DNA from: Oscillospiraceae bacterium
Lineage (GTDB): Bacteria > Bacillota > Clostridia > Oscillospirales > Oscillospiraceae
Assembly: GCA_902781745.1 (NCBI GenBank)
Contig: CACZKM010000009.1
Coordinates: 1-43,541 of the forward strand
Reading direction: 5' to 3'
Length of the DNA stretch: 43,541 nt
Shown: positions 8,786 through 16,020 of the stretch, in pieces
How positions within the stretch are numbered: the first letter of the stretch is position 1
How the letters are laid out: the number at the start of each line of letters is the position of its first letter
The notes under the pieces: generated by a model
The model's database searches: none
Seen by the model: the letters and a program-made list of their open reading frames with translations, nothing else
What the model was told of the DNA's origin: nothing
Made by a program: the position numbers and the translations under genes

Positions 8786-9259
8786 TTACCGCTCGATCTT
8801 CAGGATCTGGTACTTGATGTTTCCGGCGGGGGCCTCTACGATGACCTCTTCCCCGATCTTCCGGCCCAGGAGGGCCCGGCCGAAGGGGGACTCCTCGGAG
8901 ATCCGGCCGTTCATAGGATCGGCCTCCTGGGAGCCTACGATCTCATAGGTCAGCTCCTCGTCGAACTCCAGATCCCGCACCACCACGGTGGTGCCCACGT
9001 GGATCATGTCCGCGCTGCGCTCGGCATCCTCGATGAGGGTATAGTTGCTCAGGATCTCCTCCAGCTCCGCCATCCGGGAGTAGAGCTTGCCCTGCTCGTT
9101 TTTCGCCTCGTCATACTCGCTGTTCTCCGACAGATCGCCGAAGGAGCGGGCCTCCTTGATGAGCTCCGCCACTTCCTTTTCCCGGACCGTCTTGAGGTAG
9201 GTCAGCTCCTGCTTGAGCTCCTCCAGCCGCTCGGCGCTGATGCGATATTCTTTGGCCAT
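8786..9259 (-). CDS. greA: Transcription elongation factor GreA
   Basis: 157 residues starting MAKEYRISAERL. The ATG at 9259 is 10 bases after AGGAAGG; a TTG two codons upstream would be only four bases away and is less likely. The N-terminal coiled coil (about 10-75) contains GDLSENSEYDEAKNEQGKL, the acidic tip that enters the RNA polymerase secondary channel and promotes cleavage of backtracked RNA. The C-terminal FKBP-like domain ends with SPFGRALLGRKIGEEVIVEAP. It is the first gene of the greA-lysS operon. Confidence 0.97.
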   Translation of the reverse strand: MAKEYRISAERLEELKQELTYLKTVREKEVAELIKEARSFGDLSENSEYDEAKNEQGKLYSRMAELEEILSNYTLIEDAERSADMIHVGTTVVVRDLEFDEELTYEIVGSQEADPMNGRISEESPFGRALLGRKIGEEVIVEAPAGNIKYQILKIER

Positions 9260-9342
9260 GGTCAATGCACCTTCCTAACCGTTAGTCTTCTATGTAAATA
9301 TCAATAGGTTGAGTCTGTGAGTCACAAAACATACGTCATAGT

Positions 9343-9371
9343 ATTATACGGAATCCGGGGCGGTCTGTCAA
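9343..9371 (-). promoter_or_regulatory. Consensus sigma-A promoter of greA-lysS
   Basis: TTGACA (9371-9366) and TATAAT (9348-9343) with a 17-base spacer, a perfect match to the sigma-A consensus. The -35 box overlaps the TGA stop of the upstream S41 peptidase gene (9368-9370), so greA-lysS is transcribed independently of that operon. Confidence 0.9.
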
Positions 9372-10540
9372 GTACCCACCTCCAAGTCCAGAACGGTCAG
9401 CGCCGCCTGGAGCTGGCCGTCCTTCGCGTGGTCCAGCCGGCCCGTGAGCAGGTCCAACTGGCGATAGTAGTTCAGGCCAACATAGGGGTCCGGGACCAGG
9501 CCGGTACCGATGAGGGAGGTGCCGCCGCCGGTGAAATACCGGGCGGAAGAGAGGTTCACCGCCCCGCCGTCCCGGAGGCGGTAGAGGTTCTGGGAATAGC
9601 CCTTTCCCGTGGTCCGGGTCCCCACCAGGGGGGCCCCGGTGGTCTCATGAATCTGGGCGGCGAGAAGCTCCGCGGCGCTGTAGCTGTTCTCGTTGACCAG
9701 CACCGCCATGGGCAGGTCCACGCAGGAGGGGCCGGAGGTATACACCTTTTCATGCCCGGTAAAGGACGTGATCCGGAAGATATCCCCCTCGGGAAGGAGC
9801 TGGTCCAGGATATCGGTGAGCTCGGTGACGTAGCCCCCGGGGTCGTTGCGCACGTCGATAACCAGGGCCCTTGCCCCCGCCTCCCGGAGCTCCTCCAGGC
9901 AGCGCGCCGCCTGGTCCGCCGCCCCGGTGTAGAAGTTGGCGATGGTCAGCAGGGCCACGTCGTCCTCCAGCATCTCCCACCGGGCGGAGATCACCCGGAC
10001 AGCCCCCCGGGTGACGGTGACCTCCCGCCGGGCGCCGGCCTCATCCAGGAGCTCCAGGACCACCGACGTGCCGGACTCACCTCGAATGGCGTCGATGGAT
10101 TCGTCCCGGTTCCCCGGGGGGACGGGGGCGCCATCCACGGCGGTGATGATCTCCCCGGGCAGGACCCCGGCCTTCTGGGCGGGGCCGTCGGGGTTGACCA
10201 CGGTAATCAGCAGGCCCTCCTCCACGTCCTCGATGGTGATCCCGACGCCTACATAGCTGTTGTTCCGGGTATCCGCGGTCTGTTGGAGCTGCTGGGGGGT
10301 CAGGTAGTAGGACCACCGGTCCCCCAGGGCGTCCACCATGGCGGTCTCGGCGGCCTGGTGGACCTCCACAGGGTCATAGTCCCCCACAAACCGGGTCTGG
10401 ATCAGGGCCTGGGTCTGAAGGAGGGCGATGCCCTCGGCCCCCAGGGTCAGCCGGAGGACCCCGATGACCAGCAGTCCCCCCGCCAGGACGCAGAGGACGC
10501 AGGCGGCCAGGGCCCCCCACAGGGGTATTTTCTTCTTCAC
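9368..10540 (-). CDS. S41 (C-terminal processing) peptidase with PDZ domain
   Basis: 390 residues from a GTG start at 10540, six bases after GGGAGG. An N-terminal hydrophobic segment (about 5-30) is a membrane anchor, so the protease faces outside. A PDZ domain lies at about 95-170 (YVGVGITIEDVEEG, GPAQKAGVLPGEIITAVDG). The S41 domain holds the catalytic Ser in NENSYSAAELLA (about 284-292) and the general-base Lys in TRTTGKGYSQ (about 310), the Ser-Lys dyad of CtpA/CtpB. Such enzymes trim or activate envelope proteins, in Bacillus CtpB for sporulation signalling. It is last in the set that contains ftsE-ftsX, behind a terminator-like hairpin at 10560-10591. The substrate cannot be read from sequence. 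Confidence 0.93.
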   Translation of the reverse strand: MKKKIPLWGALAACVLCVLAGGLLVIGVLRLTLGAEGIALLQTQALIQTRFVGDYDPVEVHQAAETAMVDALGDRWSYYLTPQQLQQTADTRNNSYVGVGITIEDVEEGLLITVVNPDGPAQKAGVLPGEIITAVDGAPVPPGNRDESIDAIRGESGTSVVLELLDEAGARREVTVTRGAVRVISARWEMLEDDVALLTIANFYTGAADQAARCLEELREAGARALVIDVRNDPGGYVTELTDILDQLLPEGDIFRITSFTGHEKVYTSGPSCVDLPMAVLVNENSYSAAELLAAQIHETTGAPLVGTRTTGKGYSQNLYRLRDGGAVNLSSARYFTGGGTSLIGTGLVPDPYVGLNYYRQLDLLTGRLDHAKDGQLQAALTVLDLEVGT

Positions 10541-10559
10541 GGAAACCTCCCTTCCCGGG

Positions 10560-10591
10560 AAAAAGGGGAAGCGGCCCGCAGCCGCTTCCCC
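10560..10591 (-). terminator. Intrinsic terminator directly upstream of the S41 peptidase RBS
   Basis: Perfect 11-bp stem GGGGAAGCGGC/GCCGCTTCCCC with a 5-base loop, then five T on the minus strand. It follows the 40-residue gene and ends eight bases before the GGGAGG site of the peptidase gene, so it must be read through, or act as an attenuator, unless a promoter overlaps it. Confidence 0.8.
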
Positions 10592-10604
10592 GGATGGTTT
10601 GGTT

Positions 10605-10727
10605 TTAGTAGGCCAGGAGTCCCGCCACCAGGGACAGCACCAGCGCCAGGCAGAGGACGATGGCCACCACCGCGGCGAAGCGCTTCTGGAACTTCTGGGG
10701 GTCTCTGTACTTCTTCTGTTTGCTCAT
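10605..10727 (-). CDS. 40-residue single-pass membrane peptide between ftsX and the S41 peptidase
   Basis: Reads MSKQKKYRDPQKFQKRFAAV and then one hydrophobic helix of about 20 residues ending LVAGLLAY, stop TAA at 10605-10607. The start ATG at 10727 follows GGAGG, and that site overlaps the end of ftsX, so translation is probably coupled. The N-terminus is strongly basic (inside) and the helix would leave only a few residues outside. I recognise no family. The place directly after ftsX is where many Firmicutes keep the FtsEX-activated wall hydrolase, so an accessory role in FtsEX function is a reasonable guess. It could also be a lone membrane peptide with an unrelated job. Confidence 0.75.
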   Translation of the reverse strand: MSKQKKYRDPQKFQKRFAAVVAIVLCLALVLSLVAGLLAY

Positions 10728-10740
10728 AGTTCGATCCTCC

Positions 10741-11622
10741 TCACACCTTCAGGAACTTACGGATGGCCAGCGCGGAACCGCCGGCGCCGATGACAAAGCC
10801 CACCGCCAGGAAGACCAGCAGCACCGTCCCGGCCATGTTGGTAAAGGGGATGGTGTCGATGAGGGAGAGGATGCCGCTGTTGGCCATGGCCCGGCCCAGA
10901 AGGCCGTAAATGCCCCACTGGACGAAGAAGGCGATGACCGCCCCCACCAGGCCCAAGATCACGCCCTCGATCATGAAGGGCCAGCGAATGAACCAGTTGG
11001 TGGCCCCGCACATCTTGACGATGGCGATCTCATCCCGGCGGGTAAAGGTTGCCAGCCGGATGGTGTTGGAGATGATGAAGACGGAGATGACCACCAGCAT
11101 CACCACCAGGATGATGGCGATGGCGGAGGCCACGTTCCGCACCATGACGAAGCCGTCGGCGATCTCCAGGGCCGCCTGGACCCGGGCGATGCCCGACACG
11201 TTGCCGATGAGCTTAACGGTCTCCTCCATCTGCTCGATGTCATCGATGTGGATCTGGTAGCGGTCCCGGAGGGTGTTGCTGGGCAGATCCTCAAAGAGGG
11301 AGGGGTCGTCCTGCTGGGACTTGAACTCCGCCATGGCCTGGGCCTTGCTGATAAAGGTGGCGGAGGTCACGTTGGGGATGGCCTCGATGCGGCTCTGGAG
11401 ACTCTCCGGATCGGTAAAGTCATCGTCCACATAAGCCAGGATCTCGTTGTCCCGCTCCAGGTCCGTGAGCATGGAGTTGGCGTTGACCGCCACCAGAGAG
11501 AAGGAGCCCATGATGAGCAGACAGGCCACGATCATGCACACCGAGGCGAAGGACATGAGCCCATGGGTAAAGATGCTCCGGAAGCCCTCCCGGAGATGAT
11601 ACAATGCCTGATTACCTTCCAT
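10741..11622 (-). CDS. ftsX: Cell division ABC transporter permease FtsX
   Basis: 293 residues, ATG at 11622, overlapping the end of ftsE by 11 bases, which implies coupled translation. Four transmembrane helices: about 20-45, then after a large extracellular loop (about 50-165) three at about 170-195, 215-245 and 260-285. The loop is the part that in Gram-positive relatives binds and activates a peptidoglycan hydrolase. The cytoplasmic start MEGNQALYHLREGFRSIFTH is typical. FtsX does not transport; it uses the ATPase cycle of FtsE to control wall cutting in elongation or division. The expected hydrolase gene is not downstream here. Confidence 0.97.
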   Translation of the reverse strand: MEGNQALYHLREGFRSIFTHGLMSFASVCMIVACLLIMGSFSLVAVNANSMLTDLERDNEILAYVDDDFTDPESLQSRIEAIPNVTSATFISKAQAMAEFKSQQDDPSLFEDLPSNTLRDRYQIHIDDIEQMEETVKLIGNVSGIARVQAALEIADGFVMVRNVASAIAIILVVMLVVISVFIISNTIRLATFTRRDEIAIVKMCGATNWFIRWPFMIEGVILGLVGAVIAFFVQWGIYGLLGRAMANSGILSLIDTIPFTNMAGTVLLVFLAVGFVIGAGGSALAIRKFLKV

Positions 11623-12298
11623 TTCTGTAATATCCTCCCGCTGCGTCGCTGATGAGCCTGCCGCTCTCGATGGCCACCACCCGCTTGCCGAAGCGGTTGA
11701 CCAGCTCCCGCTCGTGGGTGACCACCAGGATGGTGGTGCCCATGTCGTTGATCTTCTCCAGCAGGGACATGATCTCCAGGGAGCGGTCCGGGTCCAGGTT
11801 GCCCGTGGGCTCGTCGGCTATGATCACGCTGGGGTTGTTGGCCAGGGCCCGGGCGATGGCGACGCGCTGCTGCTCGCCGCCGGAGAGCTGGGTGGGGAGC
11901 ATGTGCTCCTTCCCCTCCAGGCCCACCAGCCCCAGGATGTAGGGCACCCGCCGCCCGATCTCCCGGGCGGTGGCGCCGGCGGCCCGCATGGCCACCTCCA
12001 AGTTCTCTGCCACCGTCTTCTTCTCGATAAGGCGGAAGTCCTGGAACACCACCCCCAGCGTCCGCCGCATAAGGGGGATCTGCTGGACGCTGATGTCGCT
12101 GAGGTTGTAGCCGTTGACCATGAGCCGGCCGGAGGTCGCCTCCAGCTCGCCGGTGATCAGGCGGATGATGGTGGACTTGCCGGAGCCCGAGGGACCCACC
12201 AGAAAGACAAACTCGCCGTCGTCGATCTGCATGCTGACGCCCTTCAGAGCCTTGGTCCCGTTTTCAAATTCCTTGTGTACATTGGTAAGTCGGATCAA
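11612..12298 (-). CDS. ftsE: Cell division ATP-binding protein FtsE
   Basis: 228 residues, starting at a TTG (12298) seven bases after AAGGAG; the protein begins MIRLTNVHKEFENGTKALKG as FtsE proteins do and no ATG is available nearby. Walker A GPSGSGKST (about 36-44), the ABC signature LSGGEQQRVAIARAL (about 138-152) and Walker B VIIADEPTGNLDP are all intact. It is the cytosolic ATPase partner of FtsX. It lies behind a hairpin at 12315-12349 that separates it from the CdaR-like regulator gene, so its level may be set by read-through. Confidence 0.97.
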   Translation of the reverse strand: MIRLTNVHKEFENGTKALKGVSMQIDDGEFVFLVGPSGSGKSTIIRLITGELEATSGRLMVNGYNLSDISVQQIPLMRRTLGVVFQDFRLIEKKTVAENLEVAMRAAGATAREIGRRVPYILGLVGLEGKEHMLPTQLSGGEQQRVAIARALANNPSVIIADEPTGNLDPDRSLEIMSLLEKINDMGTTILVVTHERELVNRFGKRVVAIESGRLISDAAGGYYRNGR

Positions 12299-12314
12299 AA
12301 TAACACTCCTTCAC

Positions 12315-12349
12315 AAAAGGACACGCGCAGCGAAACCTGCGCGCCGTCC
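12315..12349 (-). terminator. Terminator-like hairpin between the regulator gene and ftsE
   Basis: Stem of about 12 pairs (CGCGCAG/CTGCGCG core plus GGAC/GTCC, one wobble and one bulge) followed by TTTT on the minus strand. It stops three bases before the AAGGAG of ftsE. Confidence 0.65.
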
Positions 12350-12402
12350 TGTTCCGTTAAGGATCCGTCGGGTTGCTGCTTCCGTTCTGATGGTCTCCCC
12401 TG

Positions 12403-13491
12403 TTAAGACTCGATGCCCCGGGAGACCAGATACTTCTTGACCATCAGGGCCACCTTGAAGGTAATGGCGTCGTCGAACTCCCGCAGGTCCAGACCCGTGA
12501 GCTTCTTGATCTTCTCCAGGCGGTACACCAGGGTGTTCCGGTGGACGAAGAGCTTCCGGGCGGTCTCGGACACGTTCAGGTTGTTCTCGAAGAACTTGTT
12601 GATGGTGAACAGGGTCTCCTGGTCCAGGGCGTCGATGGGGTTCTTCTTGAAGACCTCCTGGAGGAACATCTCGCACATCACCGTGGGGAGCTGATAGATC
12701 AGGCGGCCGATGCCTAGGTTCTCATAGTTGATGATGGTCTTCTCGGTGTCGAACACCTTGCCCACGTCGATGGCCACCCCGGCCTCCTTGTAGGCCCGGG
12801 CCAGGTCCCGGATGTGGCCCACCACGGTGCCGATGCCGATGGTGGTCTTGATCTTCAGGGTCTGGGTCAGGTTGTCCTCGATGCTCTTGGCGATCTTGTA
12901 GATCTCTTTGCTGTCGCCGTCGGCCAGCATCTTGATGACGGCGATGTCGGTCTCGTTGATGGAGATGACGAAGTCCTCCTGGCCGTCGGAGAACATATTC
13001 TGGACCACGTCCACCGCGGCGATCTCCGCCGAGCCCACCTGGCGGACCAGGAAGACGGCCCGCTGGGCCTCGGAGGCGAAGTGGAGCTCCTTGGCCCGGA
13101 CGTAGATGTCGCCCAGGAGGATGTTGTCGGAAATGATGCTCTTGACGAAGGCGGTCTTGTCGTACTTCTCCTCGTAATAGGTCTTGGCGCTGTTGAGGGC
13201 CACGGTGACCATGGAGCAGATGAGCCGGGCCTGCTCGTCGCTGCCCTGGACAAAGGCGGCGTAGTCGAAATGGGAGCTGCGGCTGGCCAGGGGCTTGAAG
13301 GTCTTGTCCCCGTAGATGATCACCGCGGACTCATTGACGTTCAGGGCGGAGGCCGCCCCCTCCCACTTTTCTCCGATCCAGGTGAGCTGGTTGCAGGAGA
13401 CCACGGTCCCCTGGTCGTCGATGACGCCGATCACACGGTCGGTGCACTCCTTCATTTGGAGCACGATGCTTTGAAACACTCTGCTTGACAT
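12403..13491 (-). CDS. CdaR/PucR-family transcriptional regulator
   Basis: 362 residues from the ATG at 13491 (MSSRVFQSIVLQ), behind GGGAGG. The N-terminal part (about 1-130) is a sensor with an IGVIDDQGTVVSCN stretch that resembles the sugar-diacid recognition domain, though it lacks the most typical residues. A middle GGDEF-like PucR linker covers about 150-270. The C-terminus is a PucR-type helix-turn-helix (about 300-358) with FFENNLNVSETARKLFVHRN and TLVYRLEKI, nearly invariant in the family. These proteins usually activate genes for carboxylate, purine or amino-acid use; here the neighbours are ftsE-ftsX, so the target is unclear. It has its own promoter at 13623-13651. The ligand cannot be told. 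Confidence 0.85.
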   Translation of the reverse strand: MSSRVFQSIVLQMKECTDRVIGVIDDQGTVVSCNQLTWIGEKWEGAASALNVNESAVIIYGDKTFKPLASRSSHFDYAAFVQGSDEQARLICSMVTVALNSAKTYYEEKYDKTAFVKSIISDNILLGDIYVRAKELHFASEAQRAVFLVRQVGSAEIAAVDVVQNMFSDGQEDFVISINETDIAVIKMLADGDSKEIYKIAKSIEDNLTQTLKIKTTIGIGTVVGHIRDLARAYKEAGVAIDVGKVFDTEKTIINYENLGIGRLIYQLPTVMCEMFLQEVFKKNPIDALDQETLFTINKFFENNLNVSETARKLFVHRNTLVYRLEKIKKLTGLDLREFDDAITFKVALMVKKYLVSRGIES

Positions 13492-13622
13492 ACTGATTCC
13501 TCCCAGATTCCTGCTCAGACCGGCGGGACGATCCGGAACGCGGACAGCTTCCGCTCCCCGCGCCCCTGCGGAGGGGCAGAGCCCTATAATCTCGCCTGGG
13601 CAACTGATGATTCGTGGCATAT

Positions 13623-13651
13623 ATTATATCGAGTCCAGGGAGTGATTTCAA
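13623..13651 (-). promoter_or_regulatory. Sigma-A promoter of the CdaR-like regulator (and perhaps ftsEX)
   Basis: TTGAAA (13651-13646), 17-base spacer, TATAAT (13628-13623) on the minus strand. A leader of about 130 bases follows before the start codon at 13491. Confidence 0.8.
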
Positions 13652-13696
13652 TAGTTTTTTCATGATTTTTTGTGAAAAACGCCGAAAACGTCGTAT

Positions 13697-14398
13697 TTAT
13701 TCCTCGAATGCGGCGATTTCGCCGTCTTTCAGCAGCCGCCATGCCCCGGCAGGCAGGGCCGGGTCCAGGGCCAAAGGACCCATGGAAAGCCGCTTGAGGT
13801 AGGTCACCGGCTTGCCCCGGGCAGCCAGCATCCGCTTGACCTGGTGGTATTTCCCCTCCCGGAGGGTCACCAGGCACCGGCCGGGCTCCTCCAGGGGCTC
13901 CAGCTCCGCCGGCAGGCATTGGGTGCCGTCGGCCAGGGTCATCCCCGCCCGGAAGGCCTCCCGGTCCTCGGGGGTGAGGGACCCGTCCACCTCAGCGTAG
14001 TACACCTTATCCACATGGCGGACGGGGGCCAGGAGCTTGTGGGCCAGGGGACCGTCGTTGGTCAGCAGGAGAAGACCCTCGGTGTCCTTGTCCAGCCGCC
14101 CCACCGGGGCCAGGCCGATCCGGCGGAGCTCCGGGGGCAAAAGGGAGAGGACCGTCCGCTCTCGGGGATCCTCGGTGGCGGAGACCACCCCGGCGGGCTT
14201 GTGGAGCATCACATAGGTGTACTTCCGGGTGGAGATGGGCTGGCCGTCCACGGTGACGGTCTGCGCCCGGTCCACCTTGTCCTCGGGGCCTTTGGGCGGC
14301 GCGCCGTCCACCAGCACCCGGCCGGCCTTCACCAGGGCCTTTGCCTCCTTCCGGGACCACCGGCCGGTGGCCGCCAGAAGCTTGTCCAGTCGTTCCAT
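13697..14398 (-). CDS. 16S rRNA pseudouridine synthase, RsuA/RluB/E/F type
   Basis: 233 residues, ATG at 14398. An S4 RNA-binding domain covers about 1-45 (ERLDKLLAATGRWSRKEAKA). The catalytic domain has the conserved GRLDKDTEGLLLLTNDG, with D103 as the nucleophile, and the RLSMGPLAL strand near the end. The enzyme turns a uridine of ribosomal RNA into pseudouridine. The HKPAGVVSAT stretch and length fit the RsuA branch (16S position 516 in E. coli), but RluB cannot be excluded. It is a single-gene unit upstream of the CdaR-like gene and divergent from the DUF4830 gene. Confidence 0.9.
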   Translation of the reverse strand: MERLDKLLAATGRWSRKEAKALVKAGRVLVDGAPPKGPEDKVDRAQTVTVDGQPISTRKYTYVMLHKPAGVVSATEDPRERTVLSLLPPELRRIGLAPVGRLDKDTEGLLLLTNDGPLAHKLLAPVRHVDKVYYAEVDGSLTPEDREAFRAGMTLADGTQCLPAELEPLEEPGRCLVTLREGKYHQVKRMLAARGKPVTYLKRLSMGPLALDPALPAGAWRLLKDGEIAAFEE

Positions 14399-14496
14399 GG
14401 TCTCCTCCTCGGTTCTATCTCTCCCCCGCCGGGCATAGGCTTCCAGTAACCGATGCCCGCCGGCTGCCGCCGGAGACCCGGAAAGGAGAGGTCATT

Positions 14497-15012
14497 ATGC
14501 TGATCGTTGCCAAAAAAGTCCGTCCCCGCCGCCTGTTTCTGTGGATGATCCTGGCCGCCGCCGCGGTGGGGGTCCTGGGGGCCGGCGCAGGGGTGGCTCG
14601 GGAGGCCCGGGACGCCCAGACCGCCGCCCAGGTCCGGGCGGACCCCGCCGGGATCCGCTCCAATGAGGACCGGGTGGCCTACCTCCAGAAGTGGGGCTGG
14701 ATCACCGGGGAGGAGCCTGCCTCCGTGGAGGAGGTCCTGATCCCGGAGACCTTTGACGCCTCCTACGACGACTACCTGGCCCTCCAGAAGAGCCAGGGCT
14801 TCGACCTGACCGCCTACGCCGGGAAGACGGTGAAGCGGTACACCTACGCCGTGTCCAACTATCCCGGCCTCCGCCAGGACGTGTGGGCCTGCCTGCTGGT
14901 GTATAAGAAAACCATCATCGGCGGGGAGGTCTTCTGCAGCCAGGGGGACGGGTTCACCCAGGGATTGGCCTATCCCCAGGGAACGTCCACCGGGCAAAGC
15001 AAAGGGGCGTGA
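14497..15012 (+). CDS. DUF4830 membrane-anchored protein
   Basis: 171 residues. The ATG at 14497 follows GGAAAGGAG; longer upstream versions would start inside the pseudouridine synthase gene. After a basic start (MLIVAKKVRPRR) comes one transmembrane helix at about 13-33, then an external domain of about 135 residues with NEDRVAYLQKWGWITGEEP and VKRYTYAVSNYPG, the pattern of DUF4830. Function is unknown; the family is common in Clostridia. A hairpin overlaps its stop codon (15004-15031). It stands alone on the plus strand. Confidence 0.85.
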   Translation: MLIVAKKVRPRRLFLWMILAAAAVGVLGAGAGVAREARDAQTAAQVRADPAGIRSNEDRVAYLQKWGWITGEEPASVEEVLIPETFDASYDDYLALQKSQGFDLTAYAGKTVKRYTYAVSNYPGLRQDVWACLLVYKKTIIGGEVFCSQGDGFTQGLAYPQGTSTGQSKGA

Positions 15013-15031
15013 AGGACAGCCTCCACGCCCC
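15004..15031. terminator. Possible terminator between DUF4830 gene and mscS
   Basis: Perfect 8-bp stem GGGGCGTG/CACGCCCC with a 12-base loop. On the minus strand only TTT follows, and none on the plus strand, so termination is uncertain. The left arm contains the TGA of the DUF4830 gene. Confidence 0.45.
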
Positions 15032-15052
15032 GGCCGCTTCGTTGGAATGGAA

Positions 15053-15901
15053 TCAGTTGCCGGCGTTCTGGACCTCCACGGCCATCTTGCCGCAGGGGAC
15101 CGCGATGCCCGCCTGGTCCAGGGCCGCCTTGATCTGCTCGGTGAGATCGAAGTAAACGTCCCAGTAATCCGCGTTCTGGCACCAGGCCCGAACGGTGTAG
15201 TCCATGCCCTTCTCGCCGAACTTCTCCGCCCGGACGAAGGGGGCGGGGTCCTTCAGGACCTTGGCATGGGCGTTCATGACCCCTTCGATGATCTGGTTGA
15301 CCTGCTGGACAGGCACGTTGAAGGGGGCGGAGATGGCCAGGTCCACCCGGCGCTGGGGCAGGGTGGAATAGTTCTGGACCTCGGAGCCGATGACCGTGCC
15401 GTTGGGCAGGATCACCCGGCGGTTGTCCAGGGTGTTGAGCTTGGTGTGGACCATACCGATCTGCTCCACGGTGCCGGCGGTGCCGCCGATCTCGATGAAG
15501 TCACCCACCTTGAAGGGCTGGGTGGCCAGGATGGTGATGCCGCCGGCCAGGTTGGCCAGGCTGTCCTGGACGGACAGGGACAGAGCCAGGCCGATGATGC
15601 TCACCAGGGCCACCAGCACCGTCAGGTTGATGCCCAGGGACTGGCAGACGATCATGGCGGTGACGAACCAGAGGACGATGTTCACCGCGCTGTGGATGAA
15701 GGTATGGAAGCTCTTCTCGATCTTGTTGCTCTTGGACAGGCCCTTCTCCAGGACCCGCAGCAGGACGCTCTTGATGATCATGCAGATGATGAACAGCACC
15801 ACCGCAAGGATCACCAGCTTCAGAGCCCCCTGCCAGCCGTTGGCGGTCAGGTTGCTTACCGCGGTCTGGGCGCCGGTGGTCAGGGCTTCATTGTCAGGCA
15901 T
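15053..15901 (-). CDS. Small-conductance mechanosensitive channel, MscS family
   Basis: 282 residues, ATG at 15901 behind AAAGGAGC. Three transmembrane helices (about 30-55, 70-95, 100-125) lead to the pore-lining helix with the Ala/Gly pattern LSLSVQDSLANLAGGITIL. The beta domain that follows (QPFKVGDFIEIGGTAGTVEQI) and the NGTVIGSEVQNYS segment are signature features of MscS. The C-terminal alpha/beta domain ends with PCGKMAVEVQ. It opens under moderate membrane tension to release solutes. The gene follows tuf on the same strand, separated by a hairpin at 15971-16009. Together with mscL it gives the window two osmotic safety valves, but they are not linked. Confidence 0.95.
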   Translation of the reverse strand: MPDNEALTTGAQTAVSNLTANGWQGALKLVILAVVLFIICMIIKSVLLRVLEKGLSKSNKIEKSFHTFIHSAVNIVLWFVTAMIVCQSLGINLTVLVALVSIIGLALSLSVQDSLANLAGGITILATQPFKVGDFIEIGGTAGTVEQIGMVHTKLNTLDNRRVILPNGTVIGSEVQNYSTLPQRRVDLAISAPFNVPVQQVNQIIEGVMNAHAKVLKDPAPFVRAEKFGEKGMDYTVRAWCQNADYWDVYFDLTEQIKAALDQAGIAVPCGKMAVEVQNAGN

Positions 15902-15970
15902 TGTTCGCTCCTTTCCCGGTGGGACCCGCATCACAGACTAACGGGTCCAGTTTTTTCCAACGGTACGAAT

Positions 15971-16009
15971 AGCAGAAAGGGCAAAGCCGCAGCTCTGCCC
16001 TTTCCTGCT
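15971..16009 (-). terminator. Hairpin after tuf, probable end of the str operon
   Basis: Inverted repeat AGCAGAAAGGGCA / TGCCCTTTCCTGCT, 9-bp core extended by four pairs past a one-base bulge, eleven bases after the tuf stop. There is no strong T-run on the minus strand, so termination may be partial. Confidence 0.55.
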
Positions 16010-16020
16010 GATAAAAGGAA

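Noticed and set aside
14329-14997. Minus-strand frame opposite the DUF4830 gene
   Set aside because: Low-complexity Gly/Pro/Arg product; DUF4830 on the plus strand has a ribosome binding site and a recognisable domain.
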